A DNA stretch of 64,000 bases, from the NCBI GenBank assembly GCA_965197275.1, contig CBDAMQ010000031.1, positions 310,001-374,000 of the forward strand, written 5' to 3'. Position numbers and translations under genes: made by a program. Below the pieces are notes generated by a model that worked only from the letters and a program-made list of their open reading frames with translations, did no database searches and was not told where the DNA came from. Shown here in pieces: positions 1-8,943 of this stretch. The DNA is from DASCOT01 sp965197275. Lineage in GTDB: Bacteria; Acidobacteriota; UBA890; WLXD01. Position 1 is the first letter of the stretch; every line of letters starts with the position of its first letter.

Positions 1-305
1 AGCACACCACGAAGCACGGCCGGTTGATCCAGCACCCGCTCGAGGTCCTTGAAGAAGAAGACGCCGGCGCTCTCCAGCCCGCCGGCTGTCGCTAACGCGC
101 CAGCCGGCTCATGCGTATCGTAGATCGCCGCCTCCGCATCGTGCCGGCGCAGCCCCTGGCTCATGGTCCAGGTGAAGAGCGGTAAGGACATGCGGCCGGT
201 TACCCGACGTAGCGCCTGCTCGACACGATCTTCGTCCAGCGCCGCCACGGCGATGATCGGGTAGCGTGACTCGATAAGCAGCTGTAGATCGCGGAGCGCT
301 CGCAC
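1..305 (-). CDS. AAA+ ATPase, Ycf46-like, N-terminal fragment (runs off window)
   Basis: The reverse strand is open from a GTG at 305 to the window edge, giving 101 N-terminal residues. A GGAGAG ribosome binding site sits about 4 nt upstream of the GTG, and an in-frame TGA lies further upstream, so this start is well supported. The protein begins VRALRDLQLLIESRYPIIAV and continues with LPLFTWTMSQGL and VFFFKDLERVL. This is the pattern of the N-terminal domain of Ycf46-type AAA+ ATPases (an LLIRSRYPLI-like start, then a W-S-x-T-x-GL segment, then a KDF/KDL segment). The Walker motifs lie outside the window, so ATPase activity is known only by family. The cellular role of this family is poorly defined. 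Confidence 0.75.
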   Translation of the reverse strand, partial: MRALRDLQLLIESRYPIIAVAALDEDRVEQALRRVTGRMSLPLFTWTMSQGLRRHDAEAAIYDTHEPAGALATAGGLESAGVFFFKDLERVLDQPAVLRGV

Positions 306-401
306 GGTTCTCTCCGGCGGTGAAACGGTTGCCCATCAGGGTACGACTGCGGCCAGGTCGGTCCGAAGCCCTTTCTTTCGGCGCGCGCTCGAGCCCCGCG
401 G

Positions 402-1307
402 CTACCCGAGGAGGTCGTCGAGCGCCGGTCGCAGCTGCGGGAAGCGGAACACGTATCCAGCCGCCCGAAGCGCGCGGGGGAGCACTCGCTTGCTGCCCAA
501 GAGCTCAGCGGCGAACCCGCCGAGCACGATTCTGAGCGCTAGCGCCGGCGCCGGTACGAATGACGGCCGGCGCAGCACGGCGCCCAGCGTACGGGCGAAC
601 TCGTGCTGTCGCACGGGCACCGGAGCCGTCGTGTTGAGCGCACCGTCGATCTGTTCATCAAGGCAGTAGTCGATGATTCCGAGCACGTCGGCAATGTGTA
701 TCCACGACCACCATTGACGCCCGGAGCCGAGCGGACCGTTCATTCCCAGTCTTGCTGGCAGGAGCATCTGCTCCAAGGCCCCACCTCCGTGACCCAGGAC
801 GATTCCGGTGCGGAGTCGAACGACGCGGGTTCCCAGGTCTTCGGCTCCCCGGGCGGCGGTTTCCCAGTCGGCGCAGACTTCGGCCAGGAAATCATCCCCG
901 GCGGGGTCGGCCTCGCTGAGCTCGGCGTCGCCTCGGACACCGTAGTACCCGATGGCGCTGGCGCTGATCAACAGCGGCGGAGGTGACGATGCCGACCGGA
1001 AACCCTCGATGAGATTCCGAGTGCCGGCGACGCGACTGTCGTAGATCCGCCGGCGCTGAGCTGCGCCCCAGCGTCCGGCGACCGACTCGCCGGCAAGGTG
1101 TACGACGGCGTCCAACCCGTCCAGTGCCGCGCTCGGCGCCGGCCCCGCGTCGGGGTGCCATTCTTGGACCTTGCCGAGCATGGGGAGCCGTCGCCTGGCA
1201 GCATCGGGGTTGCGCGATAGCGCCGTGACCGCATGATCGGCGCCGGTGAGCTCTCGACACAGTGCAGACCCGACAAATCCCGTCGCTCCAGTTACCAAGA
1301 TGTTCAT
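402..1307 (-). CDS. TIGR01777-family NAD(P)-dependent epimerase (SDR, YfcH-like)
   Basis: This 301-residue protein opens with the Rossmann dinucleotide motif GATGFVG at residues 7-13, immediately after MNILVT. HLAGESVAGRWG near residue 70 and SASAIGYYG near residue 115 are hallmarks of the YfcH/TIGR01777 branch of extended SDRs. The C-terminus (residues about 245-301, with GSKRVLPRAL and AAGYVFRFP) matches the DUF1731 tail of the family. Length is normal. The substrate is not known; the family is assumed to act on nucleotide sugars or related compounds in the cytoplasm. It is transcribed divergently from the LutC-like gene across an 87-bp gap that presumably holds both promoters. Confidence 0.9.
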   Translation of the reverse strand: MNILVTGATGFVGSALCRELTGADHAVTALSRNPDAARRRLPMLGKVQEWHPDAGPAPSAALDGLDAVVHLAGESVAGRWGAAQRRRIYDSRVAGTRNLIEGFRSASSPPPLLISASAIGYYGVRGDAELSEADPAGDDFLAEVCADWETAARGAEDLGTRVVRLRTGIVLGHGGGALEQMLLPARLGMNGPLGSGRQWWSWIHIADVLGIIDYCLDEQIDGALNTTAPVPVRQHEFARTLGAVLRRPSFVPAPALALRIVLGGFAAELLGSKRVLPRALRAAGYVFRFPQLRPALDDLLG

Positions 1308-1394
1308 CTGTTGGCCTCGGGCTGTTCGGTACCGACCCGCTTGTCGGGCGTGCGGCGTTTGACGGAACGATCGTCGCTGATAGATGTTAGGCGC

Positions 1395-1964
1395 ATGACG
1401 GCCCAGGTAAAGGATAACGTCGAACGTTTTTGCCAGGCGCTGGGCTCACTGGGCGGTACCGCACGGGTGCTCGAGGGCGGGTCCGCTATCGGCGAGGCGA
1501 TTGACACCATCGTCCGTGAGCAACCAGGTCCACCTGCGCTGCTGTACGAACCGTTCGCGCTTGCCGACGAGATGGGCTTGCAACTGGCGCTGCGCGCCCG
1601 TGGTGTCGATCTGGTTCCGGTGCCGCAGGCCGGTGCCCGCGCCGCGGAGCTGTGCGTCGGGCTGACGGTCGCCGAGCTTGCCATTGCCGAGTCGGGAACG
1701 CTGCTGGTGGGCGGCGAGCCTGGTGGCTGGGGGCTGGCGACCATTCTCCCGTGGGTACATATCGCCGTGCTGCGGGCGCGTGATATTGCCCCTGATATCG
1801 CCACCGCGTTCGAGGAGTTCGGGCTGCGATTCGCCGCCGGGCAGCGCAACTGGGTCTGGATCAGTGGGCCATCGAGAACCGCCGATATCGTCCAGCAGCT
1901 GGTGATGGGGATCCACGGTCCCAACGCGCTGCACGTGATCATCGTCGGCGATGAGGCCAGGTAA
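1395..1964 (+). CDS. lutC: LutC/YkgG-type LUD-domain protein
   Basis: This 189-residue protein starts at the ATG reading MTAQVKDNVERFC. The frame is open further upstream, but that part is antisense to the epimerase gene and looks non-coding. The LUD fold is recognisable from LTVAELAIAESGTLLVGGEPG (as in the LutC/YkgG family, where A-E-T/S-G-T-L is conserved) and from GPSRTADI near the C-terminus. LutC acts with LutA and LutB in NAD-independent oxidation of L-lactate to pyruvate. The stop codon is followed after two bases by the GTG start of the LutB-LutA fusion, so the two are translationally coupled. No metal-binding residues are expected in this subunit. Confidence 0.85.
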   Translation: MTAQVKDNVERFCQALGSLGGTARVLEGGSAIGEAIDTIVREQPGPPALLYEPFALADEMGLQLALRARGVDLVPVPQAGARAAELCVGLTVAELAIAESGTLLVGGEPGGWGLATILPWVHIAVLRARDIAPDIATAFEEFGLRFAAGQRNWVWISGPSRTADIVQQLVMGIHGPNALHVIIVGDEAR

Positions 1965-1966
1965 GC

Positions 1967-4201
1967 GTGGGATCACGTGATCTGCAGGCAGAGATCCGCG
2001 CCGCGCTGCTCGATCCGTCGTTGCAGCAGGCCGTACCGACGGGCACGCGTGCGGCCGCTTCTCGGCGCCGCCAGGCGGTCAGCCGCTTCCCGGCCTACGA
2101 AGCCAGCCGCGACCGCGCCAGGGCGATAAAGGAGGATGCGATCGAGCGTCTTCCGGAGCTGATCGAGACGCTGACCGAATCGGTTACGGCTGCTGGAGGC
2201 GTTGTACACCGTGCCGATGACGCCGAGGCTGCTTGCCGGATCATCGTCGAGATCGCACGGCGCGAGGGGCTGACCGCGGCCGTGAAGTCGAAGTCGATGA
2301 CCTCCGAGGAGATCCACCTCAACGCGGCGCTAGAGAGCGCCGGGGTGCAGGTGCGCGAAACCGATCTCGGTGAGTACATCGTGCAGCTCGACGACGATCG
2401 ACCCTCACATGCGATTGCTCCCATCATCCACAAGAGTCTCGAGGATGTACGGGACGCGTTCCGGCGGGGGCTCGGACGTGAGGATGTGCCGGAGACCGCC
2501 GAGGGGCTCACCCAGCTGGCTCGACAGCAGCTGCGTCGCGATTTCCTCGACGCCAACCTGGGGATCACCGGCGCCAACTTCCTGATCGCCGAAAGCGGCA
2601 CCGTGATCGTTGTCGAGAACGAAGGCAACGCGCGTTTGAGCACCCAGTTGCCGCGCGCCCATGTGGCGCTTGCAGGAATCGAAAAAATCCTGCCGCGGAT
2701 GGCAGACCTCGAGCCGTTCATCGAGCTGTTGCCACGCTCCGGAACCGGGCAGCTGCTTACCAGTTACCTGTCGGTGATCACCGGGCCCGGGTGGGGGGCC
2801 TCGCCGCTGGTCGAGGGTCAGCGCAGCTTCCATCTTGTCCTACTGGATAACGGGCGAAGCGCCATGCGCGACGACCCGGTGCTGCGCGAAGCGCTCTACT
2901 GCGTGCGCTGCGGCGCATGCATGAACGTGTGCGCTCCGTACCAGGCGGTCGGTGGACACGTGTTCGGGGGACCCACGTATCAATCTGGTATCGGGGTTGC
3001 CTGGGAGGCCGGGGTAAGCGGCCTGGAGACAGCGGCGGAGTTCAACGAGCTGTGCACCACCTGCTCCCGTTGTCAGGACGTATGCCCGGTGCGGATCGAT
3101 ATCCCGTGGATGACGTCGACGGTGCGCGGGCGCGTCCGTTCCCAGCGAGCAACGCCTGTGGGCCCGGGCGCGGCGCTGCTCGTCGAGCCACGCCGGCTCT
3201 ACCGCCTCGCGCGGCGTGCCGGACGGCTCCGCGGGCTCGCTCAGCTGCCGCCGGTGCGTTGGGCGATGGAGCAGTTCGTGGGGATCGATCGTCGCCGCCC
3301 GCTACCGGAAATGCCGGAGAGGACGCTGGCCGATTGGTTCCGCCTCCGCGGTGGCAGGGTGGTCGGTGAGATCGGCGCCGACGCCGATCATCTCGACGAC
3401 TCTGCGGAGGCAGGCTTGGTCGTCTTCTGGGCCGATTGTCACTCCAACTACGCGGACGTTGAAGCCGCCGAGGCCGCCATTCGGGTCATCGAGCAACTCG
3501 GTTTCCGCGTGATTTTGGCCACCGGCCCGTGTTGCGGCCGCGCGGCGCTCTCGCAGGGCGCTCTCGAGATAGCTCGCGAGCAAGCGTTTCAGGTATCTCG
3601 GTTGCTGGCACCATTCGCTGACCGCCAGATTCCGATCGTCGGACTCGAGCCTTCGTGTCTGACCTGCGTGACCGATGATCATTCGAAGCTCTCGCCCTCC
3701 AACGACGATGCGTTTCTCGTGAGCCTGAACGTGCGAGAGATCATGGTGTTCCTCGAGGAACACTCGACGCTGCTCGGGACTGCCCTCGCTCACCATCCGC
3801 ACCGCGGGCAACATACCGTCGCGCTGCATGGACATTGCCAGCAAAAATCAGTCGGATGGTTCGATTCGAGCGTCGGCATCCTGACGAGATTGCCGGGCGT
3901 CGAGGTCCTCGCTACGACCGCCGAATGCTGCGGTATGGCGGGATCCTTCGGCTACAAGCCGGAGGGCTACGCCGTGAGCCGCGAGCTTGGTAGGCGTCTG
4001 GTTTCTGAGATCTCGGAGCTGGAAACTCCGACCGGAGTCCCGATCGACGAGGTGCTCGCCAGCGGCACCTCGTGTCGCGCGCAGCTAGCCGATTTCGGCG
4101 GTCGACGGCCGCGCCATCCGGTCCAGCTCGTGGCCGACTTCATCGGAGCAGCTACGAGTCCGGCGGATGTCGAAACTGCCGCCGACGGAGCGTCGCGTTG
4201 A
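1967..4201 (+). CDS. Fused LutB-LutA lactate oxidation iron-sulfur protein
   Basis: This 744-residue protein has a GTG start two bases after the LutC stop. Residues about 1-300 are an LUD domain (ANFLIAESGTVIVVENEGNA). Two ferredoxin-type 4Fe-4S motifs follow: CVRCGACMNVCAP near residue 311 and CTTCSRCQDVCPV near 363. Together these form LutB. The C-terminal third carries two CCG (cysteine-rich) domains: a conserved DCHSNY segment near 489 with GPCCGRAA, then HGHCQQK near 621 with TAECCGMAGSFGY. These are the LutA signature. LutA and LutB are usually separate subunits of about 240 and 470 residues, so the length fits a complete fusion. The likely role is cytoplasmic L-lactate dehydrogenase electron transfer with LutC. 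A glycolate or other hydroxyacid substrate is an alternative. Confidence 0.88.
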   Translation: MGSRDLQAEIRAALLDPSLQQAVPTGTRAAASRRRQAVSRFPAYEASRDRARAIKEDAIERLPELIETLTESVTAAGGVVHRADDAEAACRIIVEIARREGLTAAVKSKSMTSEEIHLNAALESAGVQVRETDLGEYIVQLDDDRPSHAIAPIIHKSLEDVRDAFRRGLGREDVPETAEGLTQLARQQLRRDFLDANLGITGANFLIAESGTVIVVENEGNARLSTQLPRAHVALAGIEKILPRMADLEPFIELLPRSGTGQLLTSYLSVITGPGWGASPLVEGQRSFHLVLLDNGRSAMRDDPVLREALYCVRCGACMNVCAPYQAVGGHVFGGPTYQSGIGVAWEAGVSGLETAAEFNELCTTCSRCQDVCPVRIDIPWMTSTVRGRVRSQRATPVGPGAALLVEPRRLYRLARRAGRLRGLAQLPPVRWAMEQFVGIDRRRPLPEMPERTLADWFRLRGGRVVGEIGADADHLDDSAEAGLVVFWADCHSNYADVEAAEAAIRVIEQLGFRVILATGPCCGRAALSQGALEIAREQAFQVSRLLAPFADRQIPIVGLEPSCLTCVTDDHSKLSPSNDDAFLVSLNVREIMVFLEEHSTLLGTALAHHPHRGQHTVALHGHCQQKSVGWFDSSVGILTRLPGVEVLATTAECCGMAGSFGYKPEGYAVSRELGRRLVSEISELETPTGVPIDEVLASGTSCRAQLADFGGRRPRHPVQLVADFIGAATSPADVETAADGASR

Positions 4202-7200
4202 GCGCCGTCGTCGCCCGACTGCGCGGGCTCCTCGTCTCTCAGTTCTTCGGCGCCTTCAACGACAACGCTTGGCGCGTGATCGTCACCCTGCTTGCGATCG
4301 ATGCGGTTCAGGGCAGCGGTGGCGCCGAGGCGGCGGCGCAAGCGCGGACGACCCTGGCAACCGTCGTGCTCACCGTGCCCCTCATCGTCTTCTCGCTCCC
4401 GGCCGGTCTGATCTCCGACCGATTCAGCAAGCGCACGGTGATCGTCGCCATGAAGGCGGTGGAGATCGTGCTCATGGCAGCAGCGGCTTGGGTCCTGTAC
4501 ATCGAGCCGCAGGGCGGTGGGCTGGCGCTGGTGGTTCTCGGTTGTATGGGCGCTCAGAGCGCACTCTTCAGCCCGGCGAAATACGGCATCCTGCCCGAGC
4601 TCCTGCCTCACTCGAGCCTGTCGCAAGGCAATGGGGTGCTCGAGATGTGGTCGACGCTGGCGATCATCGGCGGCACTGCGAGCGCCGGGCTCTTGCTCGG
4701 TGTCGCCGGTGCGCCGTGGGTTGCCGGCGTCGCACTATGCCTGCTTTCGCTGGCCGGTTTCGGCGCTGCCCTGACGGTTCCATCGGTGCCCAAAGCGCGC
4801 TCGTCGGGCGGCCTGATGGCGAGCCTACGCGACGGTTGGGGCGCGATCCGGAAGGATCGCGTGCTCGGGCTTGCGGTCGTTGGCTCGATCTTCTTTTGGC
4901 TCGTGGCGAGCATCTTCTTCCAGGTCATCGTGGTGTACGTGAAGACCCATCTCGGTTTGGCGAATGCCCCGGCTAGCCTTGCGCTCGGCGTGCTGATGGC
5001 CGGTATCGCCGCTGGCAGCATCCTGGCCGGTCGGCTATCGCGTCGCCGGGTCGAATACGGCTTGATCCCGCTCGGCGCCACAGGGCTCGCAGTGTTCACG
5101 CTGCTGTTCGGCGTGCTGATGCCGGGCTTCACCGGAACCCTGGTGTTGCTGCTGATGATGGGGTTGTCCGGTGGGCTCATCAACGTGCCTCTGAATGCCC
5201 TCAAGCAGTGGCGATCCCCGGCCGACAGGCGCGGGTCGGTGCTGGCTCTGTCGAATCTGTTCGTCTATGTCGGCATCCTTGCGGGATCCCTCGGTACGGG
5301 TCTACTGGCGTCCGCCGGGTTCTCGAGCCAATCGATCCTGTTGCTGACCGCCGCCGGCGTTACCGCCGGCACCGCCTGGGCGCTGTGGCTGTTGCCCGAC
5401 GCTCTTGTCCGGCTGGTGCTGGTGTTGAGCACCAACACGCTGTACCGCCTCGAGGTGCTCGGGGCGGAACGCATCCCGTCCACGGGCGGTGCCCTGCTGA
5501 TCCCGAACCACGTCTCGTTCATCGATGCCTTCCTGCTGCTCGCGAGCACCGATCGACCTATCCGTTTCCTCGCCGATGTCACGTACTACAACCATCCCCT
5601 GCTGCATCCGTTCATGAAGTCACTCGGTGCCATCCCGATTGCGGCCTCAGGGGGGCCCAAGCTGATCCTGCAGGCAATGCGCGCCGCCGGCAAAGCAATC
5701 GAGAGCGGCGAGATCGTATGCATCTTCCCCGAGGGTCAGATCACGCGCATCGGCATGATGTTGCCCTTCCGGCGCGGCTTCGAGCGCATCGTCAAGGGGC
5801 ACGACGTACCGATCGTTCCACTGTTCCTCGACCGCGTCTGGGGGAGCATTTTCAGTCGCTCGGGCGGCCGCTTCTTTACCAAGGTGCCGGCGCGGATTCC
5901 CTACCCGGTGACCATCAGCGTGGGGACGCCGCTGCCGTCCGACACTCCGATCCACGAGGTGCGCCGCGCGGTACGCGAGCTCGGCACCGAGGCCTGGATG
6001 ACGCGGATCCGCGACAGCGCGCCGTTGCATCACAGCTTCGTGCGGTGCTTCCGTTCGCGGCCGTGGAAGCTCGGCTTTGCTGACGCGACACGTCCGCACG
6101 TCAGTCGATTCAAGAGCCTGGTGGGCGCCATTGCCCTGGCTCGCGCATTGCGCAAGCACTGGGATGGCCAGAAGACGGTCGGCATTCTGTTGCCCTCCTC
6201 GGTCGGCGGAGCTCTGGTCAACATCGCCGCGGCGCTGGCGGGCAGAGTCTCGGTGAACCTGAATTTCACTGCCGGCAAGCGAGGCATGGAAGCTGCGGCC
6301 CGCCAGGCGGGGCTGAGCACCGTGGTCACCAACGGCCTCTTCATGGCCAAGGCGGAGCTCGAGCTTCCCGAAGGCGTCAAGCCGATCTGGATCGAGGAGG
6401 TGGCGGAAGAGATCGGCACCGGCGATCGGGTCGTCGCCATGTTGCTGGCCCTGATAGCTCCGATTCGCCGGCTGGAGCGGGCCTGTGGGGCGTCGCGCCC
6501 GGTACAGCCCGAGGATGTGGTGACCATCATCTTCAGCAGCGGCAGCACTGGTGAGCCCAAAGGCGTGCCGCTGAGCCACTTCAACATCGACTCCAACTTG
6601 CGCGGCTGTCTACAGATCGTGCCGATCTCCTCGCGCGATCGGCTGCTCGGTGTGCTGCCGTTCTTCCATTCGTTCGGCTTCATGGCGACGCTATGGATGG
6701 TCGCCAACATCGGGGTGCCGATCATCTATCATCCGAGCCCGCTTGACGCGATGGCGATTGGTGACCTGGTGCGGCGCTACCGGGCAACGATCATGTTTGC
6801 CACGCCGACGTTCGTTCAGCTCTACACCCGCCGCCTAACCCCGGGGCAGTTCGGCTCGCTGCGGCTGATGGTGGTCGGAGCCGAGAAACTACAGCCAGCG
6901 ATCGCCGAAGCCTTCCGGGATCACTTCGGCTTCGATGCGCTCGAGGGATACGGAATTACCGAGACTGCGCCGGTGATCGCAGTCAACGTCCCGGACTTCC
7001 GCGCCGCCGGCCTGTATCAACCAGGCTGGCGGCGCGGCACCGTCGGCCAGACCGTGCCCGGAGTGTCGGTGCGTGTGGTTGATCCGGAGACCGACGAGAT
7101 TCTGCCTCCGGATGAAGAAGGGATGCTGCTGGTGCGTGGTCCCAACGTGATGAGTGGCTACCTGGATCGCCCCGACCTCACCGCCGACGTGCTCCGCGAC

Positions 7201-7605
7201 GGTTGGTATGTCACCGGCGACATAGGCAAGCTCGACGAGGATGGCTTCCTGAAGATCACCGATCGCTACTCGCGCTTTTCCAAGATCGGCGGCGAGATGG
7301 TGCCGCACGGTGTTGTCGAGGAGGCGCTGGAGCGCTGCTCCGGCATCGAGGACCGAGTGTTCGCGGTGACCGCGGTCGTGGATACTCGCAAGGGCGAGCG
7401 GCTTGCCGTTGTCCACACGCTCGATGACGAGGCGATTCCGGACGTTCTCGAACGCCTACGCGCGTCCGACCTTCCCAACCTGTTCTTGCCGCGCAAGGAC
7501 GATTTTGTTGGCGTCGATGAGATCCCGTTGCTGGGTTCCGGCAAGACCGATCTCAAGTCGGTAAAGGAAATTGCACGAGACCGCCTCTCGACCGGGACCA
7601 GCTGA
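4198..7605 (+). CDS. MFS transporter / PlsC acyltransferase / acyl-ACP (CoA) synthetase fusion (LplT-Aas type)
   Basis: The start is a TTG overlapping the LutB-LutA stop (TTGA), with GGAG 7 nt upstream, giving 1135 residues. Residues about 1-400 are a 12-helix MFS domain beginning LLVSQFFGAFNDNAWR, as in lysophospholipid transporter LplT. Residues about 410-610 are a PlsC acyltransferase with the catalytic NHVSFIDAF (H-x4-D) and FPEGQITR motifs. The remainder is an AMP-binding ligase with the P-loop IIFSSGSTGEPKG, GYGITETAPV and TGDIG. In E. coli LplT and Aas are separate proteins that import lysophosphatidylethanolamine and re-acylate it; here all three steps share one inner-membrane polypeptide. 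Similar three-domain fusions are known in several phyla. Membrane phospholipid repair is the probable role. Confidence 0.9.
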   Translation: MSAVVARLRGLLVSQFFGAFNDNAWRVIVTLLAIDAVQGSGGAEAAAQARTTLATVVLTVPLIVFSLPAGLISDRFSKRTVIVAMKAVEIVLMAAAAWVLYIEPQGGGLALVVLGCMGAQSALFSPAKYGILPELLPHSSLSQGNGVLEMWSTLAIIGGTASAGLLLGVAGAPWVAGVALCLLSLAGFGAALTVPSVPKARSSGGLMASLRDGWGAIRKDRVLGLAVVGSIFFWLVASIFFQVIVVYVKTHLGLANAPASLALGVLMAGIAAGSILAGRLSRRRVEYGLIPLGATGLAVFTLLFGVLMPGFTGTLVLLLMMGLSGGLINVPLNALKQWRSPADRRGSVLALSNLFVYVGILAGSLGTGLLASAGFSSQSILLLTAAGVTAGTAWALWLLPDALVRLVLVLSTNTLYRLEVLGAERIPSTGGALLIPNHVSFIDAFLLLASTDRPIRFLADVTYYNHPLLHPFMKSLGAIPIAASGGPKLILQAMRAAGKAIESGEIVCIFPEGQITRIGMMLPFRRGFERIVKGHDVPIVPLFLDRVWGSIFSRSGGRFFTKVPARIPYPVTISVGTPLPSDTPIHEVRRAVRELGTEAWMTRIRDSAPLHHSFVRCFRSRPWKLGFADATRPHVSRFKSLVGAIALARALRKHWDGQKTVGILLPSSVGGALVNIAAALAGRVSVNLNFTAGKRGMEAAARQAGLSTVVTNGLFMAKAELELPEGVKPIWIEEVAEEIGTGDRVVAMLLALIAPIRRLERACGASRPVQPEDVVTIIFSSGSTGEPKGVPLSHFNIDSNLRGCLQIVPISSRDRLLGVLPFFHSFGFMATLWMVANIGVPIIYHPSPLDAMAIGDLVRRYRATIMFATPTFVQLYTRRLTPGQFGSLRLMVVGAEKLQPAIAEAFRDHFGFDALEGYGITETAPVIAVNVPDFRAAGLYQPGWRRGTVGQTVPGVSVRVVDPETDEILPPDEEGMLLVRGPNVMSGYLDRPDLTADVLRDGWYVTGDIGKLDEDGFLKITDRYSRFSKIGGEMVPHGVVEEALERCSGIEDRVFAVTAVVDTRKGERLAVVHTLDDEAIPDVLERLRASDLPNLFLPRKDDFVGVDEIPLLGSGKTDLKSVKEIARDRLSTGTS

Positions 7606-7609
7606 CGCA

Positions 7610-7705
7610 CGGACACCCCGGAGAATCCCACGGTTCCGGCCTCGAGCTTCGGTGCGACGCGATTTCTCGAGGCTGAGGATGCCGCGGGATTCTCCAGGGT
7701 GTCCG
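7610..7705. repeat. Large nested inverted repeat (24-nt arms)
   Basis: Arms at 7610-7633 and 7682-7705 are reverse complements at 22 of 24 positions. A second perfect 8-bp pair, GCCTCGAG (7639-7646) and CTCGAGGC (7666-7673), is nested inside. It starts five bases after the stop of the LplT-Aas gene and could act as its terminator. The arms are much longer than a normal intrinsic terminator and there is no T-run, so a REP- or MITE-like remnant is equally possible. Confidence 0.6.
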
Positions 7706-7734
7706 GTCAGTGGCTGGTCAGGTTGGTGGATGGT

Positions 7735-7786
7735 GGCGCTCGCCGCCCGGCTCGTTCACCCCGTTGACGCCGGGCGGTCGAGCGCC
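7735..7786. terminator. Putative bidirectional terminator hairpin between convergent genes
   Basis: Arms 7735-7751 and 7769-7786 pair over 17 bases with a single-base bulge around a 17-nt loop. The hairpin lies between the convergent LplT-Aas and OmpA-like genes. There is no U-tract on either strand, so the call rests on stem strength and location. Confidence 0.55.
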
Positions 7787-7808
7787 GTCCCCCACTCGTC
7801 AGAGCTGG

Positions 7809-8576
7809 CTACGAATCCATTACCGATAACTCGGCGTCCGGTACGTCGGATGCGGGCGTCGCTTCGGGGGTCGCGACGTCCCACTCGCCGCCGCTGGTCT
7901 CGACGACCAGCGTGACCCGACGGTTGGTCATGCCGCTCTCTCCCGGCCCCCAGGCGCCCGGGCTGACCTGCCGGTCCTCGGATTCGCCGTAGCTGACAGT
8001 GCGCACTCGGTCGGCGCTGAGGCTGCCGTGTGCCATCAGGAAGGTGCGGACCGCGTCAGCACGTGCCTTGCCGAGTGCCAGGTTGTAGGCCACCGGGCCG
8101 GCCGAGTCGGTGAAGCCCTCGACGGTAATCAAGCTCGCCGGGTAGTGCTCGGTCATGACGGTCGCGAACCGCTCCAGCACCGGTAGATCTTCGTTGCGCA
8201 GCTCGGCGGAGTCGTACTCGAAGTGCACCGGAACGTTGAACGCCAGGGCGTTCTCGATCCGGTCCACCGAAGCGCTGAAAGCCACTGCCAAGGCGCGTAG
8301 GTCAGACTTAAGCTGTGCCGTGCGGGCGATGTTCTCTGCCGCGCGCCGATCGATATCGGTGAGCTGGCCGTCCATACGGCGCAGCTCGCCATCCACTCCA
8401 TCGATGCAACTGCCGAGCGCTGCATCGCCGGTGGTCGACTCGGCGCGCAGATCCTGCTCCAGGCGCGCCATTTCTGTCTGGAACTCCTGCCGCTTGACGT
8501 GCGCGCAGGCGGTCGACGCCAGCAGCGTGGCGACCGCGAGGGCGACGAGGCCGCTTGGCGTTGTTCGGATCGACAT
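7809..8576 (-). CDS. OmpA/Pal-like peptidoglycan-associated lipoprotein
   Basis: This 255-residue protein starts at MSIRTTPSGLVALA, preceded by GAGGAG about 7 nt upstream. The signal sequence ends LLASTACAHVK, a plausible though imperfect lipobox with Cys near residue 23. A helical region (residues about 25-100) with heptad-like acidic and basic residues probably forms a coiled coil. Residues about 110-235 form an OmpA C-terminal domain: VHFEYDSAEL, LITVEGFTDSAG, NLALGKARADAVRTFL and SYGES, including the conserved residues that bind diaminopimelate in peptidoglycan. It probably tethers the outer membrane to the wall. The last about 20 residues are acidic and outside the domain. It is divergent from the response-regulator gene. 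Confidence 0.85.
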   Translation of the reverse strand: MSIRTTPSGLVALAVATLLASTACAHVKRQEFQTEMARLEQDLRAESTTGDAALGSCIDGVDGELRRMDGQLTDIDRRAAENIARTAQLKSDLRALAVAFSASVDRIENALAFNVPVHFEYDSAELRNEDLPVLERFATVMTEHYPASLITVEGFTDSAGPVAYNLALGKARADAVRTFLMAHGSLSADRVRTVSYGESEDRQVSPGAWGPGESGMTNRRVTLVVETSGGEWDVATPEATPASDVPDAELSVMDS

Positions 8577-8943
8577 GGAGGTTCTCCTCGGTGTGGAAGG
8601 TCGGAGCTTTCGGGGACCCGTTTGGTGGCCAGTTTGCCCTGGCCGTGTGCCTAGCGAATCTGTTGATTGCACGGCAACTGACCCGGAGTAGAGCAAGGCC
8701 CGTGCCAGCCGTGTCGCGCCCCCGACCGAACACCCGGGTGGCGCGAATCGGCCTGTGTCACACGGCGTTCCCGGCCTGCGATCCGGAGGGCTCCGTGGAG
8801 CGGAACGTGCCGCCGCCAGGAGGGCATGGGGCATGATTTACAGTCGAACCATGTAAGATTTACAGGCAAGGTGAACCGCTTGCTCTGCAGCCTGGTGAAA
8901 ACGACCGGCTGCCGTCTGACCGCTGTTCGGACCGGGGGTCGAG
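8577..8943. other. 367-bp intergenic region with candidate operator
   Basis: This is the divergent region between the OmpA-like lipoprotein and the NtrC-type regulator. No convincing coding frame or RNA gene was seen. The base composition near 8830-8870 is noticeably more AT-rich than the surroundings and holds the repeat described at 8835-8865. I looked for a sigma-54 promoter (GG and GC ten bases apart in TGGCAC-N5-TTGC) and did not find one. Confidence 0.5.
8835..8865. promoter_or_regulatory. Candidate operator: direct repeat plus palindrome
   Basis: GATTTACAG occurs at 8835-8843 and again at 8857-8865, 22 bp apart, close to two helical turns. The second copy overlaps a perfect palindrome TGTAAGATTTACA (8852-8864). 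The site is about 80 bp upstream of the response-regulator start. An autoregulatory or kinase-linked binding site is an inference. Confidence 0.4.

Noticed and set aside
4072..4197. Upstream extension of the LplT-Aas fusion
   Set aside because: It overlaps the LutB-LutA coding end and has basic, non-family sequence. The TTG at 4198 has GGAG at the proper distance and begins directly before the MFS start motif.
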